Below, one piece after another: positions 17,995 to 26,579 of a stretch of DNA of 64,000 nt. The translations under genes were made by a program, and so were the position numbers. Below the pieces are notes generated by a model. The model was not told the DNA's origin, did not search any database, and worked only from the letters and a program-made list of their open reading frames with translations. The first letter of the stretch is position 1, and the number at the start of each line of letters is the position of its first letter. This DNA is from Bacteroidota bacterium (GTDB taxonomy: Bacteria; Bacteroidota; Bacteroidia; Cytophagales; Cyclobacteriaceae). The stretch is taken from the NCBI GenBank assembly GCA_018267195.1, contig JAFDYY010000002.1:1-64000 (forward strand). Reading direction: 5' to 3'.

Positions 17995-19003
17995 ATCAAT
18001 CGGGCAGGAAGTAAGGGCTTTTGCCATTACCTCGAAAGAATCACTGGAGAATTTCCGGCTAAAATTCATTAGCAAAAAAGGACTTATTCCTTCTCTCTTC
18101 GAAGAACTCAAAGGAGCTTTGCCGGAAGAAAAAAAGAAACTGGGAAAAGAGCTGAATGAGTTGAAGCAGTTGGCCGAAGGAAAATACAGATCAGCTCAAG
18201 AAGAAACCGAAAATACTACGGACAAGCCGCACGAAGGGATTGATTTATCGTTGCCGGTTATACCCAACAAACTGGGCAACCAACATCCGTTAAGCCTTAC
18301 GCGCTATCGTATCATCGAAATATTTGAGCGGCTTGGATTTAATTTGGCCGATGGCCCGGAAATAGAAGACGACTGGCACAATTTCACCGCTTTAAATTTC
18401 CCCCCCAACCACCCGGCCCGCGAAATGCAGGATACTTTTTTTATCGAAAAAAATCCGGATGTATTGCTGCGTACACATACCTCTAACGTGCAGGTTCGGT
18501 TAATGAAAAAACAATCACCGCCCATTCGCTCTATCATGCCCGGGCGGGTATTTCGCAATGAAGCCATTTCAGCGCGGGCACATTGTTTTTTTCATCAGGT
18601 AGAAGGACTGTACATAGATAAAAATGTAGGCTTTGCCGATCTGAAACAAACGTTGTATTCCTTTGCCCAAGAAATGTATGGCAAAGATATTAAGATACGT
18701 TACCGGCCTTCGTTTTTTCCGTTCACCGAACCCAGTGCCGAAATTGATATTTCTTGTTTAATCTGTAAAGGCAAGGGATGCAATCTATGTAAGCACAGCG
18801 GCTGGGTAGAGATTGCCGGCTCGGGCATGGTGCACCCCAATGTGCTTCGCCATGGTAATATTGATCCGGAAGAATATACCGGGTTTGCCTTTGGCATGGG
18901 CATAGAGCGGGTTACACAATTACTGTTTCGGGTGAATGACCTGCGCCTGTATTCAGAAAATGATATCCGGTTTCTCAGGCAGTTCAGGCCTGTGCTGTCA
19001 TGA
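17978..19003 (+). CDS. pheS: Phenylalanine--tRNA ligase alpha subunit
   Basis: A 341-residue cytoplasmic enzyme that, with PheT, charges tRNA-Phe. The N-terminal coiled coil (about 1-90, tRNA-binding) precedes the class II catalytic core. Visible are DGPEIEDDWHNFTALNFPPNHPAR, RTHTSNVQVR (motif 2 region), RVFRNEAISARAHCFFHQVEG, and FPFTEPSAEIDISC followed by a Cys-rich turn and HPNVL. GMGIERVTQLLF is motif 3. The length is normal for bacterial PheS. It overlaps the WecA-like gene at its start and the 3-hydroxybutyryl-CoA dehydrogenase gene at its end (ATGA). pheT is not in the window. Confidence 0.95.
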   Translation: MEQLIKSIGQEVRAFAITSKESLENFRLKFISKKGLIPSLFEELKGALPEEKKKLGKELNELKQLAEGKYRSAQEETENTTDKPHEGIDLSLPVIPNKLGNQHPLSLTRYRIIEIFERLGFNLADGPEIEDDWHNFTALNFPPNHPAREMQDTFFIEKNPDVLLRTHTSNVQVRLMKKQSPPIRSIMPGRVFRNEAISARAHCFFHQVEGLYIDKNVGFADLKQTLYSFAQEMYGKDIKIRYRPSFFPFTEPSAEIDISCLICKGKGCNLCKHSGWVEIAGSGMVHPNVLRHGNIDPEEYTGFAFGMGIERVTQLLFRVNDLRLYSENDIRFLRQFRPVLS

Positions 19004-19854
19004 GGATAACCCGTGTCGGTGTGGTGGGTGCCGGCTCTATGGGGCAAGGCATTGCACAGGTATGCGCTGCGGCCGGCTACTCTGTTTTGTTTTATGATCT
19101 CAACTCTAAAATGGTTGAGCAGGGGATAGATTCTATTATCCGCCATTTGGATCAGGCCGTTGCCAAAGGCAAATCAACCAAGGCTCAGAAAGAAAAAACA
19201 CTTCAACATATTGAGGTCGTGCCATTCGAAAAAATTCAGGCTGATCTGGTTATGGAGGCGGTAGTAGAAAAGTTGGAAGTAAAACAAAAACTTTTTTCCG
19301 AATTAGAAAAAATAAATTCCTCCGAAACCATTTTAGCCAGCAACACATCATCGCTGTCTATTTCGCAAATAGCTGCTGAGTTAAAACACCCCGAACGTTT
19401 TTTAGGGTTGCATTTTTTTAACCCAGCCCACCTCATGAAACTGGTAGAAGTAGTGGCCGGAGAAAAGACCGAGAGCGGGGTGGTGTTGCAAGGAATAGAA
19501 TTTACCCAATCCATCGGAAAAATTCCTGTACGGGTAAAAGATTCGCCCGGCTTTATCGTTAACCGGGTAGCACGCCATTATTACTTAGAGGCACTTAAAT
19601 TGCTTGAAGAAAACACGGCCGATATGGAAACGATAGATGCTTTGGCTAAATCGGCCGGCTTTAAACTGGGCCCCTTTGAGTTGATGGACCTGATCGGCAA
19701 TGACGTAAATCTGGAAGTGAGCCGCCTGATGTACCAAGCGTTTGGGTTTACCCCCCGGTTTAAACCCAATCCCATTCAGGAGGAAAAAGTAAGGACGGGG
19801 CAATTAGGAAAAAAAACAGGACGTGGGTATTATACCTATACAACAGACAAGTAA
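19000..19854 (+). CDS. 3-hydroxybutyryl-CoA dehydrogenase
   Basis: A 284-residue NAD-dependent enzyme that interconverts acetoacetyl-CoA and 3-hydroxybutyryl-CoA in fatty-acid or butyrate metabolism. The Rossmann motif VGAGSMGQGIAQVCAAAGY lies at the N-terminus. The NTSSLSISQIA segment and HFFNPAHLMKLVEV give the catalytic Ser/His pair, and KDSPGFIVNR plus ELMDLIGNDVN are C-terminal domain signatures. Length is typical of the Hbd/PaaH group. The start overlaps the pheS stop by 4 bases, so the two are translationally coupled though functionally unrelated. Confidence 0.92.
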   Translation: MRITRVGVVGAGSMGQGIAQVCAAAGYSVLFYDLNSKMVEQGIDSIIRHLDQAVAKGKSTKAQKEKTLQHIEVVPFEKIQADLVMEAVVEKLEVKQKLFSELEKINSSETILASNTSSLSISQIAAELKHPERFLGLHFFNPAHLMKLVEVVAGEKTESGVVLQGIEFTQSIGKIPVRVKDSPGFIVNRVARHYYLEALKLLEENTADMETIDALAKSAGFKLGPFELMDLIGNDVNLEVSRLMYQAFGFTPRFKPNPIQEEKVRTGQLGKKTGRGYYTYTTDK

Positions 19855-19916
19855 TACGATACTTCAATAAAAAGAAGGTTAATCAGCGGAGCTGGTTAAA
19901 ATATAAAAAGTGACCG

Positions 19917-20336
19917 ATGAAAATAACTAAAATATATTGGATAGTTGCAGCAGTGTTGTTGCTGTGCAATGCGCAGGTGCATGCGCAAGTCATGTTCCCG
20001 GAAATAAATGTAAACTTAACTTACCCCCAGTTTCAGCGCCTGAAAACGGATGGTGGGTTTGTCTATCTCGAAGGAGGATTAAAAGGAATTATATTGTACC
20101 GGGCAGGTGAAAATTTATTTAATGCGTACGATCGTGCTTGTCCTCACCACCCGGCCTCCGGCTGCGTAGTGCAGGTAGATGGCTCCACACTCTTTATGGT
20201 AGATCGTTGTTGCAACTCCAGCTTCAGTTTTCCCGATGGCCAGCCTACCGGTGGCCCGGCCCAGCGGCCGCTAATTCAATACCGCATTGAATTAACGGGC
20301 AATACACTTAAAATCTCAGACGAGATTATCAACTGA
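19917..20336 (+). CDS. Exported Rieske-like protein with altered cluster ligands
   Basis: A 139-residue protein with a signal peptide (about 1-23) and a Rieske-type beta fold. Box 1 reads C75-P-H77-H78, matching the CxH of [2Fe-2S] Rieske domains. Box 2 aligns by NSSF with the usual CPCHGSxF, but the ligand Cys is Asp96 and the ligand His is Cys99. Cys83, Cys98 and Cys99 remain. It may bind an unusual cluster, another metal, or none. Its stop codon directly abuts the stop of the convergent permease gene. Electron-transfer partners are not apparent here. Confidence 0.7.
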   Translation: MKITKIYWIVAAVLLLCNAQVHAQVMFPEINVNLTYPQFQRLKTDGGFVYLEGGLKGIILYRAGENLFNAYDRACPHHPASGCVVQVDGSTLFMVDRCCNSSFSFPDGQPTGGPAQRPLIQYRIELTGNTLKISDEIIN

Positions 20337-21812
20337 TTATTTTTTGCGAAGCAAACTGTTCTTTTTGCTGTACGTAAAGTAGATAACCAATCCAATGATC
20401 AGCCAGATCAGAGCCACCAACTGAGTATTGGGGTCAAGGCCAATTATCATTCCGGTGCAGACCAGCACGCCCAAAATCGGTACTAACGGTACCAGTGGGG
20501 TGCGGAAAGGACGCTCTACATTTGGATCGGTCTTCCGCATAATCCAAACCCCTAAGCAAACCATAATAAAAGCAAATAAGGTACCTACGCTGGTTAAGTC
20601 GCCCGTAACGCTTTCAGGAACAAACCCGGCAAATGCGCCTACAAAAACCAGTAATATTAAATTTGATTTATACGGAGTGCGAAAGGTGGGGTGCAATTGC
20701 GAAAAAACCCGAGGCAACAACCCATCGTTAGACATGGAGAAGAACACACGCGATTGCCCGTAAAGCATGGCTAGAATTACCGTGGAGAAGCCCGCCAGAA
20801 TGGCGGCACTCATCAGGGTAGCCAACCAATTATAGCCCGGCATATATTGTTTAATGGCATACGCTACCGAAGCTTCTTTTCCTTCTTTAATAAAATCGGT
20901 ATAGGGAGCTACACCGGTTAATACATGCGAGAACAATACATATAAAATAGTGCAAATAACCAACGACCCTAAAATACCAATGGGCATATCTTTTTTCGGG
21001 TTCTTGGTTTCCTGCGCTGCGGTAGAAACGGCATCGAAGCCGATGAAGGCAAAGAACACAATGCCTGCTCCGCGGATTACCCCCCCAATACCATGATTAA
21101 ACCAGGATGAGTACGAATGAACTTGGCCGTTAGGCATGGTAATATCAGGCGTATTGGCCGGAATGAAAAAGGGATCATAGTTAGCGGGATTGATAAACTG
21201 CCAACCCAATGCAATAAAGACCAATACAATGGATACTTTTATTAATACAATGATGGCATTGAAGATGGCCGACTCTTCTGTACCTTTAATTAAAACAAGT
21301 GTAATCAGGGTCAGCACAAACAATGAGGGCACATTCATAATGCCGTGTACCCCGGTGTGCGATATTTCAAACGGAGAGTGGCACCACTCGTAGGGTATGG
21401 CTCCACCCAAAAGACTGTTTAAGTATTGGCTCCAGGAAATGGCCACCGTGGCGGCCCCTAAAGCATACTCTAATACCAAAGCCCACCCAATTGCCCAAGC
21501 TACAATTTCACCCATGGTAGCATAGGCATACGTGTAGGCACTGCCGGCTACCGGAATCATGGAAGCAAACTCAGCATAACATAACCCGGCAAAGGCACAA
21601 CCTACGGCCGCCACGACAAATGAAATAACTACGGCCGGTCCGGCTGCCTGCCCGGCTGCGGCTGCGGTTCTCACAAACAGGCCGGCTCCAATAATGGCTC
21701 CGATGCCCAAGGCAACCAAGTTCATGGCACCGAGGGTTCTCTTAAGGCCTTTTGAAGATTCTGCCGCCTGGGCTAATAACTGAGCAAGTGGTTTCTTGAT
21801 AAATAAACTCAT
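20337..21812 (-). CDS. APC-superfamily amino acid permease
   Basis: A 491-residue inner-membrane transporter with about 12-14 helices. The start of the fold shows GAMNLVALGIGAIIGAGLFV, the conserved helix 1 of amino acid-polyamine-organocation carriers, then GPAVVISFVVAAVGCAFAGLCYAEFASMIPVAGSAYTYAY. GFDAVSTAAQETKNPKKDMPIGI lies in the middle. This layout is that of the YfnA/cationic amino acid transporter (CAT) group, so uptake of a cationic or branched amino acid is likely; the substrate is not determinable. The gene is monocistronic and faces the Rieske-like gene. Confidence 0.9.
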   Translation of the reverse strand: MSLFIKKPLAQLLAQAAESSKGLKRTLGAMNLVALGIGAIIGAGLFVRTAAAAGQAAGPAVVISFVVAAVGCAFAGLCYAEFASMIPVAGSAYTYAYATMGEIVAWAIGWALVLEYALGAATVAISWSQYLNSLLGGAIPYEWCHSPFEISHTGVHGIMNVPSLFVLTLITLVLIKGTEESAIFNAIIVLIKVSIVLVFIALGWQFINPANYDPFFIPANTPDITMPNGQVHSYSSWFNHGIGGVIRGAGIVFFAFIGFDAVSTAAQETKNPKKDMPIGILGSLVICTILYVLFSHVLTGVAPYTDFIKEGKEASVAYAIKQYMPGYNWLATLMSAAILAGFSTVILAMLYGQSRVFFSMSNDGLLPRVFSQLHPTFRTPYKSNLILLVFVGAFAGFVPESVTGDLTSVGTLFAFIMVCLGVWIMRKTDPNVERPFRTPLVPLVPILGVLVCTGMIIGLDPNTQLVALIWLIIGLVIYFTYSKKNSLLRKK

Positions 21813-21911
21813 GCAATAATAGGTTATGCGATTTTGGGAGCCCTAAAGTAGAAATAATATTCAATCTGTTGCTAATGACTTTATTTGAAATTTCCTGTGC
21901 GGAGCAAATCA

Positions 21912-22964
21912 TTATTGATGCTTGGCCGGATCAAACCTTATGCTTACCCGAACGGTACTCTCATACGGTTCATTTTTGCGCACCGAAGGAATCCATGAAG
22001 GACCTTCTTCCACCAGTCGCATTGCTTCTTCATCGCAGCCATGGCCTACACTTCTAATTATTTTAAAAAGGCCGGGCTGGCCGTTGGGGAATACCGTAAA
22101 TTCAAGAATTACTTTCCCCCCAATATTATTTTGCCGGGCATTTTCCGGATAGCGAAGGTTATTTTCTAAGTATTTATTATATGCTTTTATTCCGCCCGGA
22201 GGCTTGGCCGAATTTTTTTTAGCCTCACTGCCATTCCTATTTTTTTCAAAACTGAAAACAGGAGAGGAACTCAGTTGTGCGGTGTCGGGTTGCCCCGGGA
22301 GGATCGATTTTTTATCAACGCTGCGTGTGCTCAAGGCCAGCGATTCCTTTTTCTTAACTAATTCATCGGAAGGAGCAGACTCTTGTATGGCAGGGGATAA
22401 TACATTTTTGGTTACGACAGGTTCTTCGGTTTTCAGTTCGGCTCCCGCAGCCATGTGTTCTTTTTCTTCTGCTCTTATTTCTGTGGGAGTTGATGAGAGA
22501 ACCGGCTTTTCATTTTTTATTTGGGGCGATTGCTTCGGAAGTAAATTTTCTTCAGCCTTTACCGGCCCGGAGGATGGAGCAGGCAATTTTTTTTCCGCCT
22601 TCTCAGGATTTTCGGCAGGTGGCTGCGCTGGGGTAGAAGCAACCGGCTGTTGCGGTTCCGTTTTTAAGGCAAGCGTTTCGGGAGTAGGAGTAAATTGATA
22701 AATGGCCAACAGAGCTCCGGCCATCAGGGCCACTCCCGCTGCCACGCGCAAGGGAATGATCCACTTATTTTTTTTGCGATCTAAAATTTTTTTATTGAGT
22801 TCGGCTACATCAGCCGAAAGATCATGGCCGGATAAAGGCTCCACCCCTTCGAGGGCCTCAGCCAAAAACGGATCCGTAAGCGCTCTTTTTTCTAACGCAT
22901 ACATTTCGGTGGCGCTGAGTTCGCCCTTCTTATATTTGATAATATCGTTGGAGAGGTCAGTCAC
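21912..22964 (-). CDS. Anti-sigma-like membrane protein with C-terminal TonB domain
   Basis: A 350-residue protein starting at GTG, whose first bases overlap the sigma-gene stop (GTGACTGA). The cytoplasmic N-terminus (1-66) has the LSNDIIKYKKGELSATEMYALEKRALTDPF pattern common in Bacteroidota anti-sigma partners. One helix spans about 68-90. A long Pro/Glu/Lys/Ser linker (about 91-255) could cross the periplasm, and a TonB C-terminal domain (about 262-350) holds YPENARQNNIGGKVILEFTV and GCDEEAMRLV. This fuses sigma control to an energising or outer-membrane-contact module. No ExbBD-type genes are nearby. Confidence 0.82.
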   Translation of the reverse strand: MTDLSNDIIKYKKGELSATEMYALEKRALTDPFLAEALEGVEPLSGHDLSADVAELNKKILDRKKNKWIIPLRVAAGVALMAGALLAIYQFTPTPETLALKTEPQQPVASTPAQPPAENPEKAEKKLPAPSSGPVKAEENLLPKQSPQIKNEKPVLSSTPTEIRAEEKEHMAAGAELKTEEPVVTKNVLSPAIQESAPSDELVKKKESLALSTRSVDKKSILPGQPDTAQLSSSPVFSFEKNRNGSEAKKNSAKPPGGIKAYNKYLENNLRYPENARQNNIGGKVILEFTVFPNGQPGLFKIIRSVGHGCDEEAMRLVEEGPSWIPSVRKNEPYESTVRVSIRFDPAKHQ

Positions 22965-23505
22965 GGGTTTCCATACAAATTTTTAAATTTCTTTTTCCGT
23001 TCTGAATAAAACTTTTTACCTGGTTATAATCGAACCGGGTAATGGTTTCAATTTCGCGATAACATTTTTCTTCTAAAAAAAATAGTCGTACACACTGCTG
23101 CTGTTCATTTGCCAGTTGCTCCATACATTTTTTAAGTTTTTCTAAATCGTCTTCTAATTCTGGATTTGTTTCAGGATGCAACAGAAATTGATTTTCCATA
23201 GATCCTTCAGAAATTTCTTCCCTGAATTTACCTTTTTTACTCCGCAACTGCATCAGGCAGTGGTTACGGGCCGTAACATAAAGCCAGCCTTTAAAATTGG
23301 CCACTTCGTGCGAAAGCAAATCGGTTATCAGTTTTTCAAAGATCTGCATCACCGCATCCTTGGCTTCATCGCGGTCTTTCAAATACTTTAAGCATACCCC
23401 AAAAACAAGCGAAGTGTAGCGTTTAAATAATTCACCTATTATTTCGGGGCGGCCCGAAGTTTTATAATCAATCAGTAATTCGCTATCGGTTTTAGGAAGA
23501 GTCAT
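22957..23505 (-). CDS. ECF-type RNA polymerase sigma-70 factor
   Basis: A 182-residue alternative sigma factor. Region 2 (about 22-90) has LVFGVCLKYLKDRDEAKDAVMQIFEKL and FKGWLYVTARNHCLMQLR. Region 4 (about 125-180) has QQCVRLFFLEEKCYREIETITRFDYNQVKSFIQNGKRNLK. It overlaps the downstream anti-sigma/TonB gene by 8 bases, so the two form a coupled pair. It is divergent from the exported vWA gene, with 75 bases between starts, so it may regulate that gene. Confidence 0.88.
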   Translation of the reverse strand: MTLPKTDSELLIDYKTSGRPEIIGELFKRYTSLVFGVCLKYLKDRDEAKDAVMQIFEKLITDLLSHEVANFKGWLYVTARNHCLMQLRSKKGKFREEISEGSMENQFLLHPETNPELEDDLEKLKKCMEQLANEQQQCVRLFFLEEKCYREIETITRFDYNQVKSFIQNGKRNLKICMETRD

Positions 23506-23580
23506 CCGCTCTAAGTTAAAATTTTTTTTGTGGCTTTATGGAAATCTCCGGAAGGCGGCATCCTAGGAATAAAAAACTTT

Positions 23581-25437
23581 ATGAAAACAAAAATTTCTTG
23601 GCTGGTCATTGTCATGCTGATTTTGGCAAGCTTTCGTTTAATGCCGGTACGAATGCTATCGGGCAAAGTAACCTCCGCTGCCAATGGGTTGGCATTGCCA
23701 GGCATAAACGTAATACTAAAAGGTACCGCCACGGGAGCCATTACGGATTGGCAAGGTCATTATCTAATCTCGGCCCCCGATCAGGAAGGTGTTCTTATTT
23801 TTTCCGGTATTGGATATGAAACGCAGGAAGTAAAAATTGGGAAAACCGACCGCATAGATGTGGTCTTGTCGTTACACGAAAAAAAGCAGCAAGAAGTAAC
23901 AGTAACGCAACCCGACAAGTACCGGAGCATACCGGCTACAAAGGCCGGCAGCGGAGCTTTCCGCCCAAAAAATGAAGCCTACGATGCCCAAACCTGGGCA
24001 GAACACGAGGAGGCGTTTAATACGGAAGAATATAAAGGGATCACCGAAAATATTTTTCATGATGCCCGGAACAGCCCGCTGTCCACCTTTTCTATTGATG
24101 TGGACAATGCTTCGTATTCTAATGTACGAAGGTTCATTCAAAGTGGCCAGCGCCCGCCCGTAGATGCGGTGCGCATAGAAGAAATGGTAAATTATTTTAA
24201 ATACAATTATCCGCAACCGGCCGGAGAAGACCCTTTTTCAATTAATACGGAAATCTCCACTGCCCCGTGGAACGAAAAACATAAACTGGTTTTAATCGGG
24301 TTGCAGGGAAAAAACATACCTACCGAAAAATTACCTCCTTCTAATTTGGTTTTTCTGATTGATGTATCCGGCTCTATGAGCGACCCCAACAAGTTGCCGT
24401 TGCTGAAATCGTCTTTTAAATTGTTGGTGCAGCAACTGCGCGAACAAGACCACGTGGCCATGGTTGTATATGCAGGCGCTGCGGGCTTAGTGCTTCCCTC
24501 TACATCGGGAGCCGAAAAATCAAAAATCATTGATGCGTTAGACAGGCTGGAGGCGGGCGGCTCAACGGCTGGCGGGGCGGGCATTCGGTTGGCTTATGAT
24601 ATAGCCCGGCAGCATTTTAATAAAGAGGGAAACAACCGGATTATTTTGGCTACCGATGGCGATTTTAACGTGGGCGAATCGAGCGATGGAGCGATGGAAA
24701 AACTGATTGAAGAAAAAAGGAAGTTGGGTGTTTTCCTTACCGTGCTGGGCTTTGGGATGGGCAACTACAAAGACTCGAAAATGGAAACGTTGGCTGATAA
24801 AGGAAATGGAAATTATTTATACATCGATTCTATTTTAGAAGCCCAGAAAGCACTGGTAAACGAGTTTGGCGGAACGCTGTTTACCATTGCCAAAGACGTA
24901 AAGCTGCAAGTAGAATTTAACCCGGCCAAGGTGCAGGCATACCGGTTGATCGGCTATGAAAACCGGGCATTGAAAAATGAAGATTTTAATAACGATAAAA
25001 AAGATGCAGGCGAGTTAGGCTCGGGGCACACCGTTACAGCCTTGTATGAAATTATACCCACCGGGGTAGAGAGTAAATTCTTTAAAGTGGATGAACTGAA
25101 ATACCAGAAACTCAACCTCAACCACGCCACGGCCAATACACACGAATTACTAACCGTAAAATTCCGGTATAAAAAACCGGATGGCGAAGCCAGCAAATTA
25201 ATAGTGCATCCCCTTCCCGATAAAAGTAGCCAGCTCGAAAAAACAACGGATAACTTTCGTTGGGCAGCATCGGTGGCTTCTTTTGGTATGTTGCTGCGAA
25301 ACTCCGAATACCTGGATGGTTTTTCGGAAGAAGAGATTCTAAAATTAGCCCAGGGGGCTAAAGGCGATGACCGAGAGGGGTATCGCACGGAGTTTATCGG
25401 ATTGGTAAAAGCCGACCGGCTCGTGGCGGCTAAGTAA
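23581..25437 (+). CDS. Exported von Willebrand factor A domain protein, YfbK type
   Basis: A 618-residue protein from the ATG at 23581, which opens a signal peptide; an upstream ATG would add 17 residues before it. The order is a carboxypeptidase-regulatory-like domain (about 25-100: GKVTSAANGLALPGINVILKG), a linker, a vWA N-terminal domain (about 140-245) and a vWA domain with the metal-ion adhesion site DVSGSMSD at 261-268 plus STAGGAGI and DGDFNVGESSD. The C-terminal DUF3520-like part (about 430-618) ends with FRWAASVASFGMLLRNSEYL. Proteins of this type are envelope-associated and bind proteins through the vWA metal site. A terminator follows. Confidence 0.88.
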   Translation: MKTKISWLVIVMLILASFRLMPVRMLSGKVTSAANGLALPGINVILKGTATGAITDWQGHYLISAPDQEGVLIFSGIGYETQEVKIGKTDRIDVVLSLHEKKQQEVTVTQPDKYRSIPATKAGSGAFRPKNEAYDAQTWAEHEEAFNTEEYKGITENIFHDARNSPLSTFSIDVDNASYSNVRRFIQSGQRPPVDAVRIEEMVNYFKYNYPQPAGEDPFSINTEISTAPWNEKHKLVLIGLQGKNIPTEKLPPSNLVFLIDVSGSMSDPNKLPLLKSSFKLLVQQLREQDHVAMVVYAGAAGLVLPSTSGAEKSKIIDALDRLEAGGSTAGGAGIRLAYDIARQHFNKEGNNRIILATDGDFNVGESSDGAMEKLIEEKRKLGVFLTVLGFGMGNYKDSKMETLADKGNGNYLYIDSILEAQKALVNEFGGTLFTIAKDVKLQVEFNPAKVQAYRLIGYENRALKNEDFNNDKKDAGELGSGHTVTALYEIIPTGVESKFFKVDELKYQKLNLNHATANTHELLTVKFRYKKPDGEASKLIVHPLPDKSSQLEKTTDNFRWAASVASFGMLLRNSEYLDGFSEEEILKLAQGAKGDDREGYRTEFIGLVKADRLVAAK

Positions 25438-25445
25438 ACGATTGC

Positions 25446-25474
25446 AAAGCGAAGGTTCTGCCTTCGCTTTTTTT
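25446..25474 (+). terminator. Terminator after the vWA gene
   Basis: AAAGCGAAGG (25446-25455) pairs with CCTTCGCTTT (25461-25470) around a 5-base loop, followed by TTTT. It is a typical intrinsic terminator 8 bases after the stop codon. Confidence 0.85.
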
Positions 25475-25520
25475 ATAAATGGTTTGCACCAAATTTTTCT
25501 TTACGTGACATTTGGTAATA

Positions 25521-26579
25521 ATGTCCGTTAGAAAAAAACTGGTACTGGATACGACCAAGCTGAAAAATATCAATAGCGGCTTGGGGCAGTTTTGTCTTTA
25601 TCTGGGGAAGGCCATTGAAAAAGCGAACCGTGAATTTGAATTAACCTACCTTACCGACCCTACCTCCGGGCATATCTTTGGCAACCAGGTTAGCTATCTT
25701 TCCGCCACTAAATGGAATCGCCTTTTGGGGGTACCCGGCCCGGCAGAGGTATGGCATAGTTTTTACCACGGCTCGCCTTACCAGCCGAAGAATAGCCGGA
25801 CCAAAACCGTTGTTACTATTCACGATTTAAATTTTATGTTAAAATATCGCGGATGGAAACGCGATTGGGAGTTGTATAAAATGCAACGCGAAATAAAAAA
25901 GGCCGATGCCGTAGTAGCCATTTCTAATTTTACCCGGCAAGAAATATTGAAGCATTTGGAAGTAGGCGAAAAAAAAATTTCGGTTATCTATAACGGACTA
26001 AACCTCCCCTTAGTAGAAGAAAAAAAACCTTCGTTTGTAAATTTCGATGCCTATTTTTTTTCGTTGGGCATTATTTCTCCCAAGAAAAATTTCCATGTAT
26101 TGTTGCCCTTGCTTAAAAAAATGGGGGAAGTTTCGCTCGTTATAGCCGGCAACAAAGATGGTTACTATGCCAAACGGATACTTGACGAAGCGCAGGAGTT
26201 AGGGGTGGCCGACCGGGTGTATTTGCCGGGCGAAATTTCTGAAGGCGAAAAATTATGGTTGTACCGCCATTGCCGGGCTTTTCTATTCCCATCGTTGCAA
26301 GAAGGTTTTGGGTTGCCTGTTTTAGAAGCCATGAATGAAGGCGTACCGGTGGTTTGTTCTAACCATACGGCCCTGCCAGAGGTAGGCGGCCCGCAGGCCT
26401 ATTACTTCACCGATTTTCATCCCGATAATATGCTGGAAGTACTGAGTAAAGGACTGACCGATTATCAAAGTAAGCCTTATAAAAAAACAGAGATTCAAAA
26501 TTGGGCCCGGCAATTTTCGTGGGATGAAGCAGCTAAAAAATATCTATCGTTGTACTGCGAGCTAACCCGCTGCTCATAG
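25521..26579 (+). CDS. Family 4 glycosyltransferase (GT-B)
   Basis: A 352-residue cytoplasmic or membrane-associated sugar transferase. ATG at 25521 is preferred over an in-frame TTG three codons upstream. The C-terminal nucleotide-sugar domain shows FSLGIISPKKNFHVLLPL, VYLPGEISEGEKLWLYRHC and the family signature FPSLQEGFGLPVLEAMNEG with the catalytic Glu pair, then LPEVGGPQAYYF. The N-terminal half has VVTIHDLNFML and VVAISNFTRQEI. It is clearly paralogous to the gene at 27533-28606 on the other strand. Both probably extend a surface polysaccharide; donor and acceptor are unknown. Its stop codon abuts that of gmd. Confidence 0.87.
   Translation: MSVRKKLVLDTTKLKNINSGLGQFCLYLGKAIEKANREFELTYLTDPTSGHIFGNQVSYLSATKWNRLLGVPGPAEVWHSFYHGSPYQPKNSRTKTVVTIHDLNFMLKYRGWKRDWELYKMQREIKKADAVVAISNFTRQEILKHLEVGEKKISVIYNGLNLPLVEEKKPSFVNFDAYFFSLGIISPKKNFHVLLPLLKKMGEVSLVIAGNKDGYYAKRILDEAQELGVADRVYLPGEISEGEKLWLYRHCRAFLFPSLQEGFGLPVLEAMNEGVPVVCSNHTALPEVGGPQAYYFTDFHPDNMLEVLSKGLTDYQSKPYKKTEIQNWARQFSWDEAAKKYLSLYCELTRCS

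Noticed and set aside
18700..19146. Open frame of 148 codons on the reverse strand
   Set aside because: Antisense across the pheS/dehydrogenase junction; both sense genes are strongly supported.
22204..22698. Open frame of 164 codons on the forward strand
   Set aside because: Antisense to the Pro/Glu/Lys linker of the anti-sigma/TonB protein; its Ser/Phe/Gly composition is the mirror of that linker, not a real protein.
24954..25388. Open frame of 144 codons on the reverse strand
   Set aside because: Antisense to the C-terminal domain of the vWA protein.
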